This document shows positions 6,508-17,866 of a stretch of 20,611 nt of DNA, in pieces. Position 1 is the stretch's first letter. The number at the start of each line of letters is the position of its first letter. Source of the DNA: JBOGIF01 sp050742415. GTDB taxonomy: Bacteria > Actinomycetota > Acidimicrobiia > Acidimicrobiales > AC-14. Under the pieces are notes generated by a model. It was not told the DNA's origin. It searched no databases and saw only the letters and a program-made list of their open reading frames with translations. A program made the translations under genes and the position numbers. Where the stretch lies: assembly GCA_050742415.1 (NCBI GenBank), contig JBOGIF010000030.1, positions 1-20,611 of the forward strand, in the 5' to 3' direction.

Positions 6508-8090
6508 GCCGTCCCGGTTTCGTGCTGGAGGTCGACCGATCGACTCCACCGATCCTGTTCCATTCGGGCGAGGGTTTCCACCTCGAACGCCTCCCCTTCG
6601 GCTCGCGGGTCGTGTACCCGGCCGAGCCGCTAGCGCCGCTCGAGGGCGTCGATGCGGCTATCCGGCACGCCCTGCTGAACCCCCTCGGAGACAGCGAACC
6701 GCTCCCGTCGCTGTTGCGCCCGGGCATGCGCCTGACCATCGCCTTCGACGACGTCTCGCTGCCGCTGCCCCCGATGCGCCGGCCCGATATCCGCCAGCGG
6801 GTGATCGAGGCCGTGCTCGACCTTGCGGCCGAGGCAGGAGTGGACGACGTGGTCCTCGTCGCCGCCCTCGCCCTCCACCGCCGCCTCACGGAGGCCGAGC
6901 TGCGCCACGCCGTCGGGGACCGTGTCTACGACGCCTTTGAGCCATCCGGTCGCCTCACCCAGCACGACGCCGAAGACCCCGACAACATGACCGTCGTCGG
7001 CCACACCGCCGAGGGCGAGCTGGTCGAGATCAACAAGCGGGCGGCCACGAGCGACCTGCTGGTATACGTGAACATCAACCTGGTGGCCATGGACGGCGGC
7101 CACAAAAGCGTGGCCACCGGGCTGTCGTCGTACCGGAGCCTGCGCCACCACCACAACGTGGCGACCATGCAGCAGAGCCGGTCGTTCATGGACCAGCACC
7201 GCTCCGAGCTGCACTCGTCCAACTGGCGCATGGGCCGCCTGTTGGCATCCGAGGGCGTGAAGATCTTCCAGATCGAGACCACCCTCAACAGCGACACCTT
7301 CCCCAAGCCCTTCGCCTTCCTCCAGAAGCGCGAGTGGGAGTGGTCGGCCCGCGACCGCGCCTCGTACCTGGCTACCGCCAAGTCCCTGGAGCGCACGCCG
7401 CCCCGCATCGCCCGAAGCATCTTCCACTCGATCCGGGCGCCCTACGGCGTCACCGGAGTCAATGCCGGCGAGGTCGAGGCCGTCCACGAAGCGACGACCG
7501 CCAACGTCTACCGCCAACACCTGGTGGCCGTCTCGGGCCAGGCCGACATCCTCACGATGGGCCTGCCCTACATCTGCCCGTACAACGTGAACTCGGTGAT
7601 GAACCCGATCCTCGTCATGTGCCTCGGGCTCGGCTACTTCTTCAACCTCTACCGCGGCAAGCCCCTGGTGCGCGCCGGAGGCGTGGTCATCATGAGCCAC
7701 CCCACGCCGGCCGACTTCCACCCCGTCCACCACCCGAGCTACATCGACTTCTTCGAGCAGGTGTTGATCGAGACGACCGACCCGGCCGAGATCGAGGCCA
7801 AGTTCGAAGAAGGGTTCGCCACCGACCCCTGGTACATCCACCTGTACCGGACGAGCTACGCCTACCACGGCGTCCATCCGTTCTACATGTGGTATTGGGG
7901 CGCCCACGCCCTCGCCCACCTCGGCGGGGTCATCATCGTCGGTGGCAACCCAAAGGCTGTGCGTCGAATGGGCTTCAAGCCGGCCTCCACCCTCCGCGAC
8001 GCCCTTGAGATGGCGGAGGACGTGGTGGGTCGAGACCCGTCCATCACCCACATCCACAACCCACCCATCCTCATGGCCGACGTCACATGA
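6504..8090 (+). CDS. LarA-like (DUF2088) nickel-pincer enzyme homologue
   Basis: The 528-residue protein starts at TTG (6504), which overlaps the preceding stop as TTGA. AGGAGA/AAGGGA (6485-6495) supplies a good Shine-Dalgarno. The N-terminal half resembles lactate racemase LarA/DUF2088: AFDDVS (D82-D83), HRRLTEAEL (H125), GGHKSVATG (K201) and HHHN (H215-H217). By distance these fit the LarA residues that bind the pincer cofactor (Lys) and nickel (His) and one catalytic His. The second catalytic His, expected ~10 residues before the Lys, appears to be replaced (VNINLV). The protein is longer than the ~420 residues of LarA. It may act on a hydroxy acid or sugar-like substrate other than lactate. 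No LarB, LarC or LarE is in the window. The family call is good; the reaction is unknown. Confidence 0.8.
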   Translation: MSRPGFVLEVDRSTPPILFHSGEGFHLERLPFGSRVVYPAEPLAPLEGVDAAIRHALLNPLGDSEPLPSLLRPGMRLTIAFDDVSLPLPPMRRPDIRQRVIEAVLDLAAEAGVDDVVLVAALALHRRLTEAELRHAVGDRVYDAFEPSGRLTQHDAEDPDNMTVVGHTAEGELVEINKRAATSDLLVYVNINLVAMDGGHKSVATGLSSYRSLRHHHNVATMQQSRSFMDQHRSELHSSNWRMGRLLASEGVKIFQIETTLNSDTFPKPFAFLQKREWEWSARDRASYLATAKSLERTPPRIARSIFHSIRAPYGVTGVNAGEVEAVHEATTANVYRQHLVAVSGQADILTMGLPYICPYNVNSVMNPILVMCLGLGYFFNLYRGKPLVRAGGVVIMSHPTPADFHPVHHPSYIDFFEQVLIETTDPAEIEAKFEEGFATDPWYIHLYRTSYAYHGVHPFYMWYWGAHALAHLGGVIIVGGNPKAVRRMGFKPASTLRDALEMAEDVVGRDPSITHIHNPPILMADVT

Positions 8091-8200
8091 ACGACTCGCC
8101 GACGCCGCCGGTCAAAGGCCCTTCTGGGGACACACAGGGCGGTATAGCGACCCTGAGCGACCCCAGAACGCTGGAGACGGTGCGGAACCCGTGCGGTTGA
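8087..8200 (+). CDS. 37-codon frame coupled to the LarA-like gene (mini-gene or frameshifted N-terminus)
   Basis: ATG at 8087 overlaps the LarA-like stop as ATGA, the same 4-nt junction style as the rest of the operon. The frame encodes a hydrophilic, Pro/Thr-rich peptide (MNDSPTPPVKGPSGDTQGG...) ending at TGA 8198-8200, inside the beginning of the acyltransferase frame. There is no Shine-Dalgarno, so translation would depend on coupling. Either it is a separate small gene, or it is the true N-terminus of the acyltransferase and a one-base change near 8185-8200 has split it. A -1 join near TVRNP would run into VRLRLGARF without interruption. I recognise no motif in it. Confidence 0.4.
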   Translation: MNDSPTPPVKGPSGDTQGGIATLSDPRTLETVRNPCG

Positions 8201-9084
8201 GGCTGGGAGCGCGGTTCCCGCTCGGCTCCCCCACCTGGCCGACATCCGTGCCGCGGCCGGCGGTCGAGCCGAAGACAGGGGTTCACTACGACACCTCGTG
8301 GGCCCGCCGCTACGGCGCCCGCCTGGCCCGGGCCGTGATCGTCGACGACGTCCTGCGGCCCGTCTCGCATCTGGTCGCCCGCCCCCAGGTGCAAGGGCTG
8401 GACCGCATCGAGGGACTCGAGGGTCCGGCGATCTTTGCCGCCAACCACCAGAGCCACCTCGACACGTCACTGGTCCTCTCGGCGCTCCCGGCCCGGTTGC
8501 GCCACAAAGCGGTGGTGGCGGCGGCAGCCGACTACTTCTTCACCAGCCGGGCCCAGGGCACGCTCTCGGCGCTGGCCCTCGGCGCCATCCCCATGGAGCG
8601 CACTCGCGTGGGACGCCGGTCGGCCGACCTCGCCGCCGAGCTGATCGCCGACGGCTGGAGCCTGGTGATCTTCCCCGAAGGAGGCCGCAGCCCCGACGGC
8701 TGGGGTCGCCCCTTCCGCGGCGGCTCCGCCTACCTGGCTCTGCGGTGCGGGTGCCCCGTCGTCCCGATTCACCTGGCTGGCACCGGGCGGCTCTGGAAGC
8801 GGGGCCAGAAGTGGCCGCGGCCGGCGGCGCGGGGCCACGGCGTGACCATCACCTTTGGGTCGCCGATGACTCCGAATGCCGACGAGGACTCGCGCCGGTT
8901 CTCGTCTCGCATAGAGGCCGCCGTAGCGGCGCTGGCCGACGAGCAGGCCACCGACTGGTGGTCGGCACGGCAGCGGGCGGCGGCAGGTTCCACCTCCGCC
9001 ATCGCCGGGCCCGACGCCGGCTCATGGCGACGGGCGTGGGCGCTGGAGAGCGGCCGGTCAACCACGACCCGGTCGTGGCCCTGA
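8191..9084 (+). CDS. PlsC-type 1-acylglycerol-3-phosphate acyltransferase family protein
   Basis: The protein has 297 residues from GTG 8191; TTG 8197 and a frameshifted ATG 8087 are alternatives. The lysophospholipid acyltransferase motifs are present: the catalytic H-x4-D in NHQSHLD (H86, D91), the substrate-binding FPEGGRS (161-167), and VVPIHLAGTG near 187-196. The family transfers an acyl chain from acyl-CoA or acyl-ACP to a lysophospholipid or glycerol phosphate at the inner membrane. There is no clear long transmembrane helix, so it is probably a peripheral protein. The last ~45 residues are Ala/Trp/Arg-rich and not obviously conserved. It is last in the coupled operon with the acyl-CoA reductase/HAD fusion, ADH and LarA-like genes, which strengthens the lipid assignment for the whole set. 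Confidence 0.85.
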   Translation: MRLRLGARFPLGSPTWPTSVPRPAVEPKTGVHYDTSWARRYGARLARAVIVDDVLRPVSHLVARPQVQGLDRIEGLEGPAIFAANHQSHLDTSLVLSALPARLRHKAVVAAAADYFFTSRAQGTLSALALGAIPMERTRVGRRSADLAAELIADGWSLVIFPEGGRSPDGWGRPFRGGSAYLALRCGCPVVPIHLAGTGRLWKRGQKWPRPAARGHGVTITFGSPMTPNADEDSRRFSSRIEAAVAALADEQATDWWSARQRAAAGSTSAIAGPDAGSWRRAWALESGRSTTTRSWP

Positions 9085-9162
9085 GGCGCTAGCCTTCCCA
9101 ACCCCCGCCGGGGCAGCGGCAACGGCGCCTCCATCGCTTCGACCGGATCGTCTTTTCTTCGT

Positions 9163-9170
9163 GGAGGTGA
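9163..9170 (+). promoter_or_regulatory. Strong Shine-Dalgarno that sets the gltB start
   Basis: GGAGGTGA lies 5 nt before ATG 9176. The frame also opens with GTG codons at 9161 and 9167, but these sit within or before this site, so ATG 9176 is the start. Confidence 0.8.
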
Positions 9171-9175
9171 CCAGG

Positions 9176-13536
<4,361 letters not shown>

Positions 13537-13543
<7 letters not shown>

Positions 13544-13568
13544 GGCCGGCCAGCCCAGGGCTCAGGCG
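13537..13568. terminator. Inverted repeat spanning two convergent stop codons, possible bidirectional terminator
   Basis: CGCCTGAG (13537-13544) pairs perfectly with CTCAGGCG (13561-13568) around a 16-nt GC-rich loop. The arms contain the gltB stop and the stop of the convergent small membrane-protein gene. There is no T-run, so this is a weak candidate, as is usual in GC-rich actinobacteria. Confidence 0.35.
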
Positions 13569-13837
13569 AACTTCACCACCGCCACGACGGCCAGCACCAC
13601 CGCCCAGCCGGCCAGGCTGACCACCGACACCACCCGCGCCGCGGTGACCAGGCTGCTGCCGCCCCTCTTTCGTTCGGCGTTGGCCGCCATGTACAGCGCC
13701 GGCAGGGCGATCAGCCCGCCGGGCACGAGCAGCGACGCCAGCGCCAGGACCAGGGCCATGAGGCTGAGGGGCGCCACCCGGCCGGCGTCTTCGGGAGGCG
13801 AGCCGAAGTCGGCTGGTCCCGGCGGCTGTTCGGTCAT
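13562..13837 (-). CDS. Small membrane protein with two helices (DUF4190-like)
   Basis: The 91-residue protein starts at ATG 13837. The frame extends further upstream, but that part overlaps the divergent aconitase gene and is not protein-like. A Pro/Gly-rich polar N-terminus (1-22, MTEQPPGPADFGSPPEDAG...) precedes two hydrophobic helices (about 23-48 and about 66-89). A short basic loop, NAERKRGGSS, separates them. The layout, a proline-rich head and two helices around a charged loop, resembles DUF4190-type actinobacterial proteins of unknown function. A TAnnnT box 6 nt upstream suggests a leaderless mRNA. No functional link to gltB or aconitase can be seen. Confidence 0.7.
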   Translation of the reverse strand: MTEQPPGPADFGSPPEDAGRVAPLSLMALVLALASLLVPGGLIALPALYMAANAERKRGGSSLVTAARVVSVVSLAGWAVVLAVVAVVKFA

Positions 13838-13843
13838 CAGCGA

Positions 13844-13849
13844 ACAATA
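13844..13849 (-). promoter_or_regulatory. Likely -10 box for leaderless transcription of the small membrane protein gene
   Basis: The minus strand reads TATTGT, 6 nt before ATG 13837. Transcription would begin at the start codon, and there is no Shine-Dalgarno, as expected for a leaderless mRNA. Confidence 0.5.
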
Positions 13850-13903
13850 GGGCCCGGTCGTAAGGGCCGGACCGATGAGCCCAGATCGTGAGAGTCTTGC
13901 AAC

Positions 13904-16159
13904 GTGAGCGCCGACGGCTCCCTCGACCTGGCCGGCAACCTCTACAGCGTGCTCCCCGAGCGGGTGGCAGCCGGGCGGGAGAGGTTCGGCCGGCCGCTGA
14001 CGCTGGCCGAGAAGGTGCTGGTGGCGCACCTGCCCGAGGCCTGCCGGTCTGTACCCGAGCGCGGCCGGACCTACGTGGACCTGTTACCCGACCGGGTGGC
14101 GATGCAGGACGCCACTGCCCAGATGGCCCTGCTCCAGTTCATGACCGCCGGGCTGCCCGCGGTTCGAGTGCCGACCACCGTGCACTGCGACCACCTCATC
14201 CAGGCCCGCACCGGCGCGGTGCCCGACCTCGACGCCGCCGAGGACGCCAACCGGGAGGTGTACGACTTCCTGCGCACGGTGTCGGCCCGGTACGGGATCG
14301 GGTTCTGGAAGCCGGGCTCGGGGATCATCCACCAGGTCGTGCTGGAGAACTACGCGTTGCCGGGAGGGATGATGGTCGGCACCGACAGCCACACTCCCAA
14401 CGCCGGGGGGCTGGCCATGGTGGCGATCGGTGTGGGCGGGGCCGATGCCGTCGACGTGATGACCGGCGGCGGCTTCAGCCTGCGTTGGCCGCAGCTCATC
14501 GGGGTCCGACTCACCGGTCGCCTCTCGGGTTGGGCCTCGCCGAAGGACGTCATCTTGAAGGTGGCCGAGATCCTCACCGTGCGAGGTGGCACGGGAGCGG
14601 TGATCGAGTACTTCGGGCCGGGCACGGCCACCATCAGCGCCACGGGGCGGGCCACGATCTGCAACATGGGCGCCGAGGTGGGAGCTACCACCTCGCTGTT
14701 CCCCTACGACTCCCGTTCCGCCACGTACCTCGACGCCACCGGGCGCCAGGCACTGGCCCGGGCCGCCGACGGGATCGCCGACCAGCTACGTTCCGACGAC
14801 GAGGTCGACGCCGAGCCGGCCCGCTTCTTCGACCGTGTCGTCGAGATCGACCTCTCCTCTCTGGAGCCGCTGGTGGCCGGCCCGCACACGCCCGACCGGA
14901 CCCGGCCCATCTCGATGCTCGGTGCCGAGGCCAAGGACAACGGATGGCCGGTGACGCTGTCGCAGGCCCTGGTCGGCTCCTGCACCAACTCGTCCTACGA
15001 GGACGTCAGCCGGGCGGCCAGCGTGGCCCGCCAGGCCGCCGCCGCCGGCCTGCGAACCCGCGTCCCGCTCCTCGTCACCCCCGGCTCGGAGCAGGTGCGC
15101 GCCACCATCGAGCGCGACGGCCTGCTCGCCGACCTGGAGGCCATAGGCGCCACCGTCCTGGCCAATGCCTGCGGTCCCTGCATCGGGCAGTGGGCCCGGA
15201 CCGACATCGTGCCGGGCGAGGCCAACTCCATCGTGACGTCGTTCAACCGCAACTTCCCGAAGCGCAACGACGGCAACGCCGAGACGCTGGCCTTCGTCGC
15301 CTCCCCCGAGACGACGGTCGCCTTCGCCCTGGCGGGCACGCTCGACTTCGACCCTCGCCGCGACTCCCTCGACGGCATCAAGCTCGTCGAGCCCACCGGC
15401 GCCGAGCTGCCGCCCGACGGGTTCTCGCCAGACAGCCGCGGCTACCTCGCCCCACCGGCCGACGCCTCGGCGGTCGACGTGGACATCGATCCCGCCAGCG
15501 ACCGCCTCCAGCGGCTCGAGCCCTTCCCCGCGTGGGACGGCAGGGACTTCGTCGAGCTCGCGGTGCTGGTCAAGGCCCGGGGAAAGTGCACGACCGACCA
15601 CATCTCGGCCGCCGGCCGGTGGCTGGCTTACCGGGGCCACCTGGCGAACATAAGCCGGAACCTGTTCCTCGGCGCCGTCAACGCCTTCACGGGCGAGGTG
15701 GGGTCCGGCCAGTGCGTGGTGCACGGCGTCACCGAGCCCTATCCCGACGTCGCCCGTCACTACCGCGACGCGGGTGTGGCGTGGGTCGCGGTGGGCGACG
15801 AGAACTACGGTGAGGGCTCGTCGCGTGAGCACGCGGCCATGGAGCCCCGGTTCATGGGCGCCCGGGCCGTCATCGTCCGGTCGTTTGCCCGCATCGCCGA
15901 GACCAACCTGAAGAAGCAGGGCGTGCTGCCCCTCGTGTTCCAGGACCCGGGCACCTACGACCAGATCGGGCCCACCGACACCATCTCCATCCTCGGCTTG
16001 GACGGGCTGGCTCCCGACGCGCCGGTAGCATGCCGGATCCACCGCCTCGCGGGGCCGGTTCTGGACTTCTCGTGCACCCACAGCCTGTCGGCCGAGCACA
16101 TCGACTGGTTCCGGGCCGGCAGTGCCCTGAACCTCATCCGGGTCCGCTTCGCCGGCTGA
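13904..16159 (+). CDS. Aconitate hydratase, mitochondrial-type
   Basis: The 751-residue protein converts citrate to isocitrate via cis-aconitate in the TCA cycle, using a 4Fe-4S cluster. The cluster ligands are C360 in GSCTNSS and C423/C426 in ACGPCIGQW. Other family marks are HCDHLIQ, GTDSHTPN, FNRNFPKRNDG, KCTTDHISAAGRW in the linker to the swivelling domain, and YGEGSSREHAAMEPR with the substrate-binding Arg. The length and the GIGFWKPGSGIIHQ region fit the mitochondrial/AcnA-like short form, not the ~900-residue AcnA/IRP1 form or AcnB. The GTG start has no good Shine-Dalgarno. It is divergent from the small membrane protein gene (66-bp gap), and the rpsR homologue follows 29 bp later. Confidence 0.96.
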   Translation: MSADGSLDLAGNLYSVLPERVAAGRERFGRPLTLAEKVLVAHLPEACRSVPERGRTYVDLLPDRVAMQDATAQMALLQFMTAGLPAVRVPTTVHCDHLIQARTGAVPDLDAAEDANREVYDFLRTVSARYGIGFWKPGSGIIHQVVLENYALPGGMMVGTDSHTPNAGGLAMVAIGVGGADAVDVMTGGGFSLRWPQLIGVRLTGRLSGWASPKDVILKVAEILTVRGGTGAVIEYFGPGTATISATGRATICNMGAEVGATTSLFPYDSRSATYLDATGRQALARAADGIADQLRSDDEVDAEPARFFDRVVEIDLSSLEPLVAGPHTPDRTRPISMLGAEAKDNGWPVTLSQALVGSCTNSSYEDVSRAASVARQAAAAGLRTRVPLLVTPGSEQVRATIERDGLLADLEAIGATVLANACGPCIGQWARTDIVPGEANSIVTSFNRNFPKRNDGNAETLAFVASPETTVAFALAGTLDFDPRRDSLDGIKLVEPTGAELPPDGFSPDSRGYLAPPADASAVDVDIDPASDRLQRLEPFPAWDGRDFVELAVLVKARGKCTTDHISAAGRWLAYRGHLANISRNLFLGAVNAFTGEVGSGQCVVHGVTEPYPDVARHYRDAGVAWVAVGDENYGEGSSREHAAMEPRFMGARAVIVRSFARIAETNLKKQGVLPLVFQDPGTYDQIGPTDTISILGLDGLAPDAPVACRIHRLAGPVLDFSCTHSLSAEHIDWFRAGSALNLIRVRFAG

Positions 16160-16173
16160 GGTCCAGCTACGGA

Positions 16174-16179
16174 TAGGCT
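16174..16179 (+). promoter_or_regulatory. rpsR: Possible -10 box for leaderless rpsR transcription
   Basis: TAGGCT lies 9 nt before ATG 16189, and no Shine-Dalgarno is present in the 29-bp gap. This fits a leaderless transcript that would make rpsR independent of aconitase. Confidence 0.4.
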
Positions 16180-16188
16180 GGTCCCTTC

Positions 16189-16644
16189 ATGGCCGGGAAC
16201 AACGACCGCGATCGCGGCAAGAAGCGAGCCCCCATCCGTGACACCAACCGGCGGGGCAAGCCGAAGGTGTGCCTCTTCTGTCGCGAGCAGGTCTCCTGGG
16301 TCGACTACAAGGACGTGAACGTCCTCCGTCGGTTCATCAGCGACCGGGCCAAGATTAAGGCCCGCCGCACCACCGGCACCTGCATGCAGCACCAGCGCGA
16401 TGTCGCCGTGGCCATCAAGACGGCACGGGAGCTGGCGCTGATCCCCTACACCCAGCGCACCATCACCGACAAGGCCGGCAGAGGCGAAGGCAGGGGCCGA
16501 GGGCCCAGGGCGCCGCGCTCGCCCATGGCCATGCCCGAGGTCCCGGCACCCGACGCTGCGCCCCCCGCCGACGCCGATCTACCCACCGACGAGGCGGCGC
16601 CCTCGTTCGCGGCGGCAGAACCGGTAGCGGCCGCCGCCGAGTAG
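16189..16644 (+). CDS. rpsR: Ribosomal protein bS18, zinc-type, with long C-terminal tail
   Basis: The protein has 151 residues, while bS18 is usually 75-90. Residues ~24-90 are a full S18 core: the CLFC pair (C28, C31), VDYKDVNVLRRFIS, KIKARRTTGTC (C65), MQHQRDVAVAIKTARELALIPY. C28, C31, C65 and H68 fit the zinc-binding (C+) form. In the ribosome S18 sits on the small-subunit platform beside bS6. The last ~60 residues are first Gly/Arg-rich (GRGEGRGRGPRAPR) and then Ala/Pro/Asp/Glu-rich, probably disordered. It stands alone, not in the usual rpsF-ssb-rpsR-rplI cluster, so it may be a second, zinc-dependent paralogue or simply a relocated gene. Confidence 0.93.
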   Translation: MAGNNDRDRGKKRAPIRDTNRRGKPKVCLFCREQVSWVDYKDVNVLRRFISDRAKIKARRTTGTCMQHQRDVAVAIKTARELALIPYTQRTITDKAGRGEGRGRGPRAPRSPMAMPEVPAPDAAPPADADLPTDEAAPSFAAAEPVAAAAE

Positions 16645-16650
16645 CGGTCC

Positions 16651-16700
16651 CCGACTCAGCCAGACTCAGCCCGACTCAGCCAGACTCAGCCAGACTCAGC
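16651..16700. repeat. Five tandem copies of a 10-bp repeat
   Basis: Units of C(C/A)GACTCAGC follow one another at 16651, 16661, 16671, 16681 and 16691, differing only at the second base. A sixth position (16701) is already unlike the unit. The array fills the gap between the convergent rpsR and cystathionine-synthase genes, and its last copy contains the latter's stop codon (16696-16698). On the minus strand each copy carries a TGA. Confidence 0.95.
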
Positions 16701-17859
16701 CCGCTTCCAGGCCCTCCAGGGCCCGGTCGAGGTCGGCCACTAGGTCGTCCACGCACTCGATGCCCACCGACAGGCGGAGCATGCCCGGGTCGGCGGCCAG
16801 GGGCGTCCCCGCCAGCGACGCATGGCTCATCCTCGCCGGGTAGCCGAGGAGCGACTCCACCCCACCTAGCGACTCCCCCAGGGTGAACAGCCGGGTCCGG
16901 GCGGCCATGGCGAGGGCCGCGGCCTCCCCACCCCGCATCACCACCGAGACCATCCCCCCGAAGCCCTTCATCTGCCGTTTGGCCAGCTCGTGGCCGGGAT
17001 GGCTCGCCAGACCCGGCCAGAGGATCTTCTCGACCGCCGGATGGTTCACCAGGTGCTCGGCCACCACCGCGGCGTTGGCGCAGTGCCGTTCCATCCGCAC
17101 CGCCAGGGTCTTGACGCCGCGCAAGACGAGGAAGCAGTCCATCGGCCCCGGGACGGCGCCGGCGGACACCTGGACGCGGCCGAGGGCGGCGGCCAGATCA
17201 GGGTCGTCGGTGGCCACGAACCCACCGATCAAGTCGGAGTGGCCGCCCAGGTACTTGGTGGTCGAGTGGACGACGGCGTCGGCACCGAGGGTGAGCGGGA
17301 GCTGCAGGTATGGGGTGGCGAAGGTGTTGTCGACCACGCAGCAGGCCGATCTCTCATGGCAGAGCCCGGCCACGGCCGCGATGTCGAGGATGGCCAGAGA
17401 CGGGTTGGTGGGCGACTCGACCCACACCATCGCCGTCTCGGGTCGCCACGCTGCAGCGAGAGCGTCGAGGTCGCGTAGGTCGACGGTGTCGAACCGCAGG
17501 CCGTTAGGGACATGGATCTGCGAGACCAGGCGGTGGGTTCCGCCATAGCCGTCGTTGTGGAGGATCAGGTGCTGGCCCGGGCGTAGTTGGCGCAGCACGG
17601 CGTCGGAAGCGGCTACCCCGCTGGCAAAGGCCAGCCCGTTGGAGGCGCCCTCCAGTGATGCCAGGCAGGTCTCGAGCGCGGCGCGGGTCGGGTTGGCCGC
17701 ACGGGAGTACTGGTATCCCCGGTGAGAGCCGACCGCCTCCTGGGCGAAGGTGGAGCTCTGCGATATCGCAACGGTGACGGCGCCCGTCGCCAGATCGGGG
17801 TCCTGGCCGGCGTGGATGGCCCGGGTCTCGAAACTATCGCCGGCCGCGGGACCGGGCAC
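16696..17859 (-). CDS. metB: Cystathionine gamma-synthase-like PLP enzyme of the trans-sulfuration family
   Basis: The 387-residue protein (GTG start) has the full Cys/Met-metabolism PLP fold: FETRAIHAGQDPD at the N-terminus, YSRAANPTR (51-59), FASGVAAS, VESPTNPSL, VVDNTFATPY (D177 to the PLP ring nitrogen), HSTTKYLGGHSD (Schiff-base K202), and SLGGVESLLGYPARMSH near 334-350. The family includes cystathionine gamma-synthase (MetB), cystathionine beta- and gamma-lyases and O-acetylhomoserine sulfhydrylase. The SLGGVE segment and the length fit MetB or gamma-lyase, which cannot be separated by eye. It lies 7 nt after the CooC-like gene and is probably co-transcribed with it. Its own Shine-Dalgarno is weak. 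Confidence 0.9.
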   Translation of the reverse strand: MPGPAAGDSFETRAIHAGQDPDLATGAVTVAISQSSTFAQEAVGSHRGYQYSRAANPTRAALETCLASLEGASNGLAFASGVAASDAVLRQLRPGQHLILHNDGYGGTHRLVSQIHVPNGLRFDTVDLRDLDALAAAWRPETAMVWVESPTNPSLAILDIAAVAGLCHERSACCVVDNTFATPYLQLPLTLGADAVVHSTTKYLGGHSDLIGGFVATDDPDLAAALGRVQVSAGAVPGPMDCFLVLRGVKTLAVRMERHCANAAVVAEHLVNHPAVEKILWPGLASHPGHELAKRQMKGFGGMVSVVMRGGEAAALAMAARTRLFTLGESLGGVESLLGYPARMSHASLAGTPLAADPGMLRLSVGIECVDDLVADLDRALEGLEAG

Positions 17860-17866
17860 CGCTTGG

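Noticed and set aside
8170..8200. Programmed -1 ribosomal frameshift joining the 37-codon frame to the acyltransferase
   Set aside because: No X-XXY-YYZ slippery heptamer or obvious downstream structure is visible at the junction; a plain frameshift or separate starts are simpler.
13844..13870. Short GGCCC/GGGCC inverted repeat between the membrane protein gene and aconitase as an operator
   Set aside because: Arms of only 5 bp are expected by chance at this GC content.
13888..15813. A 641-codon plus-strand frame
   Set aside because: It overlaps the aconitase gene in another frame, and its translation is Arg-rich low complexity. Aconitase has all family motifs.
16651..16700. Tandem decamers as a mini CRISPR array
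   Set aside because: The copies are contiguous 10-bp units with no spacers, and no cas-like gene is nearby.
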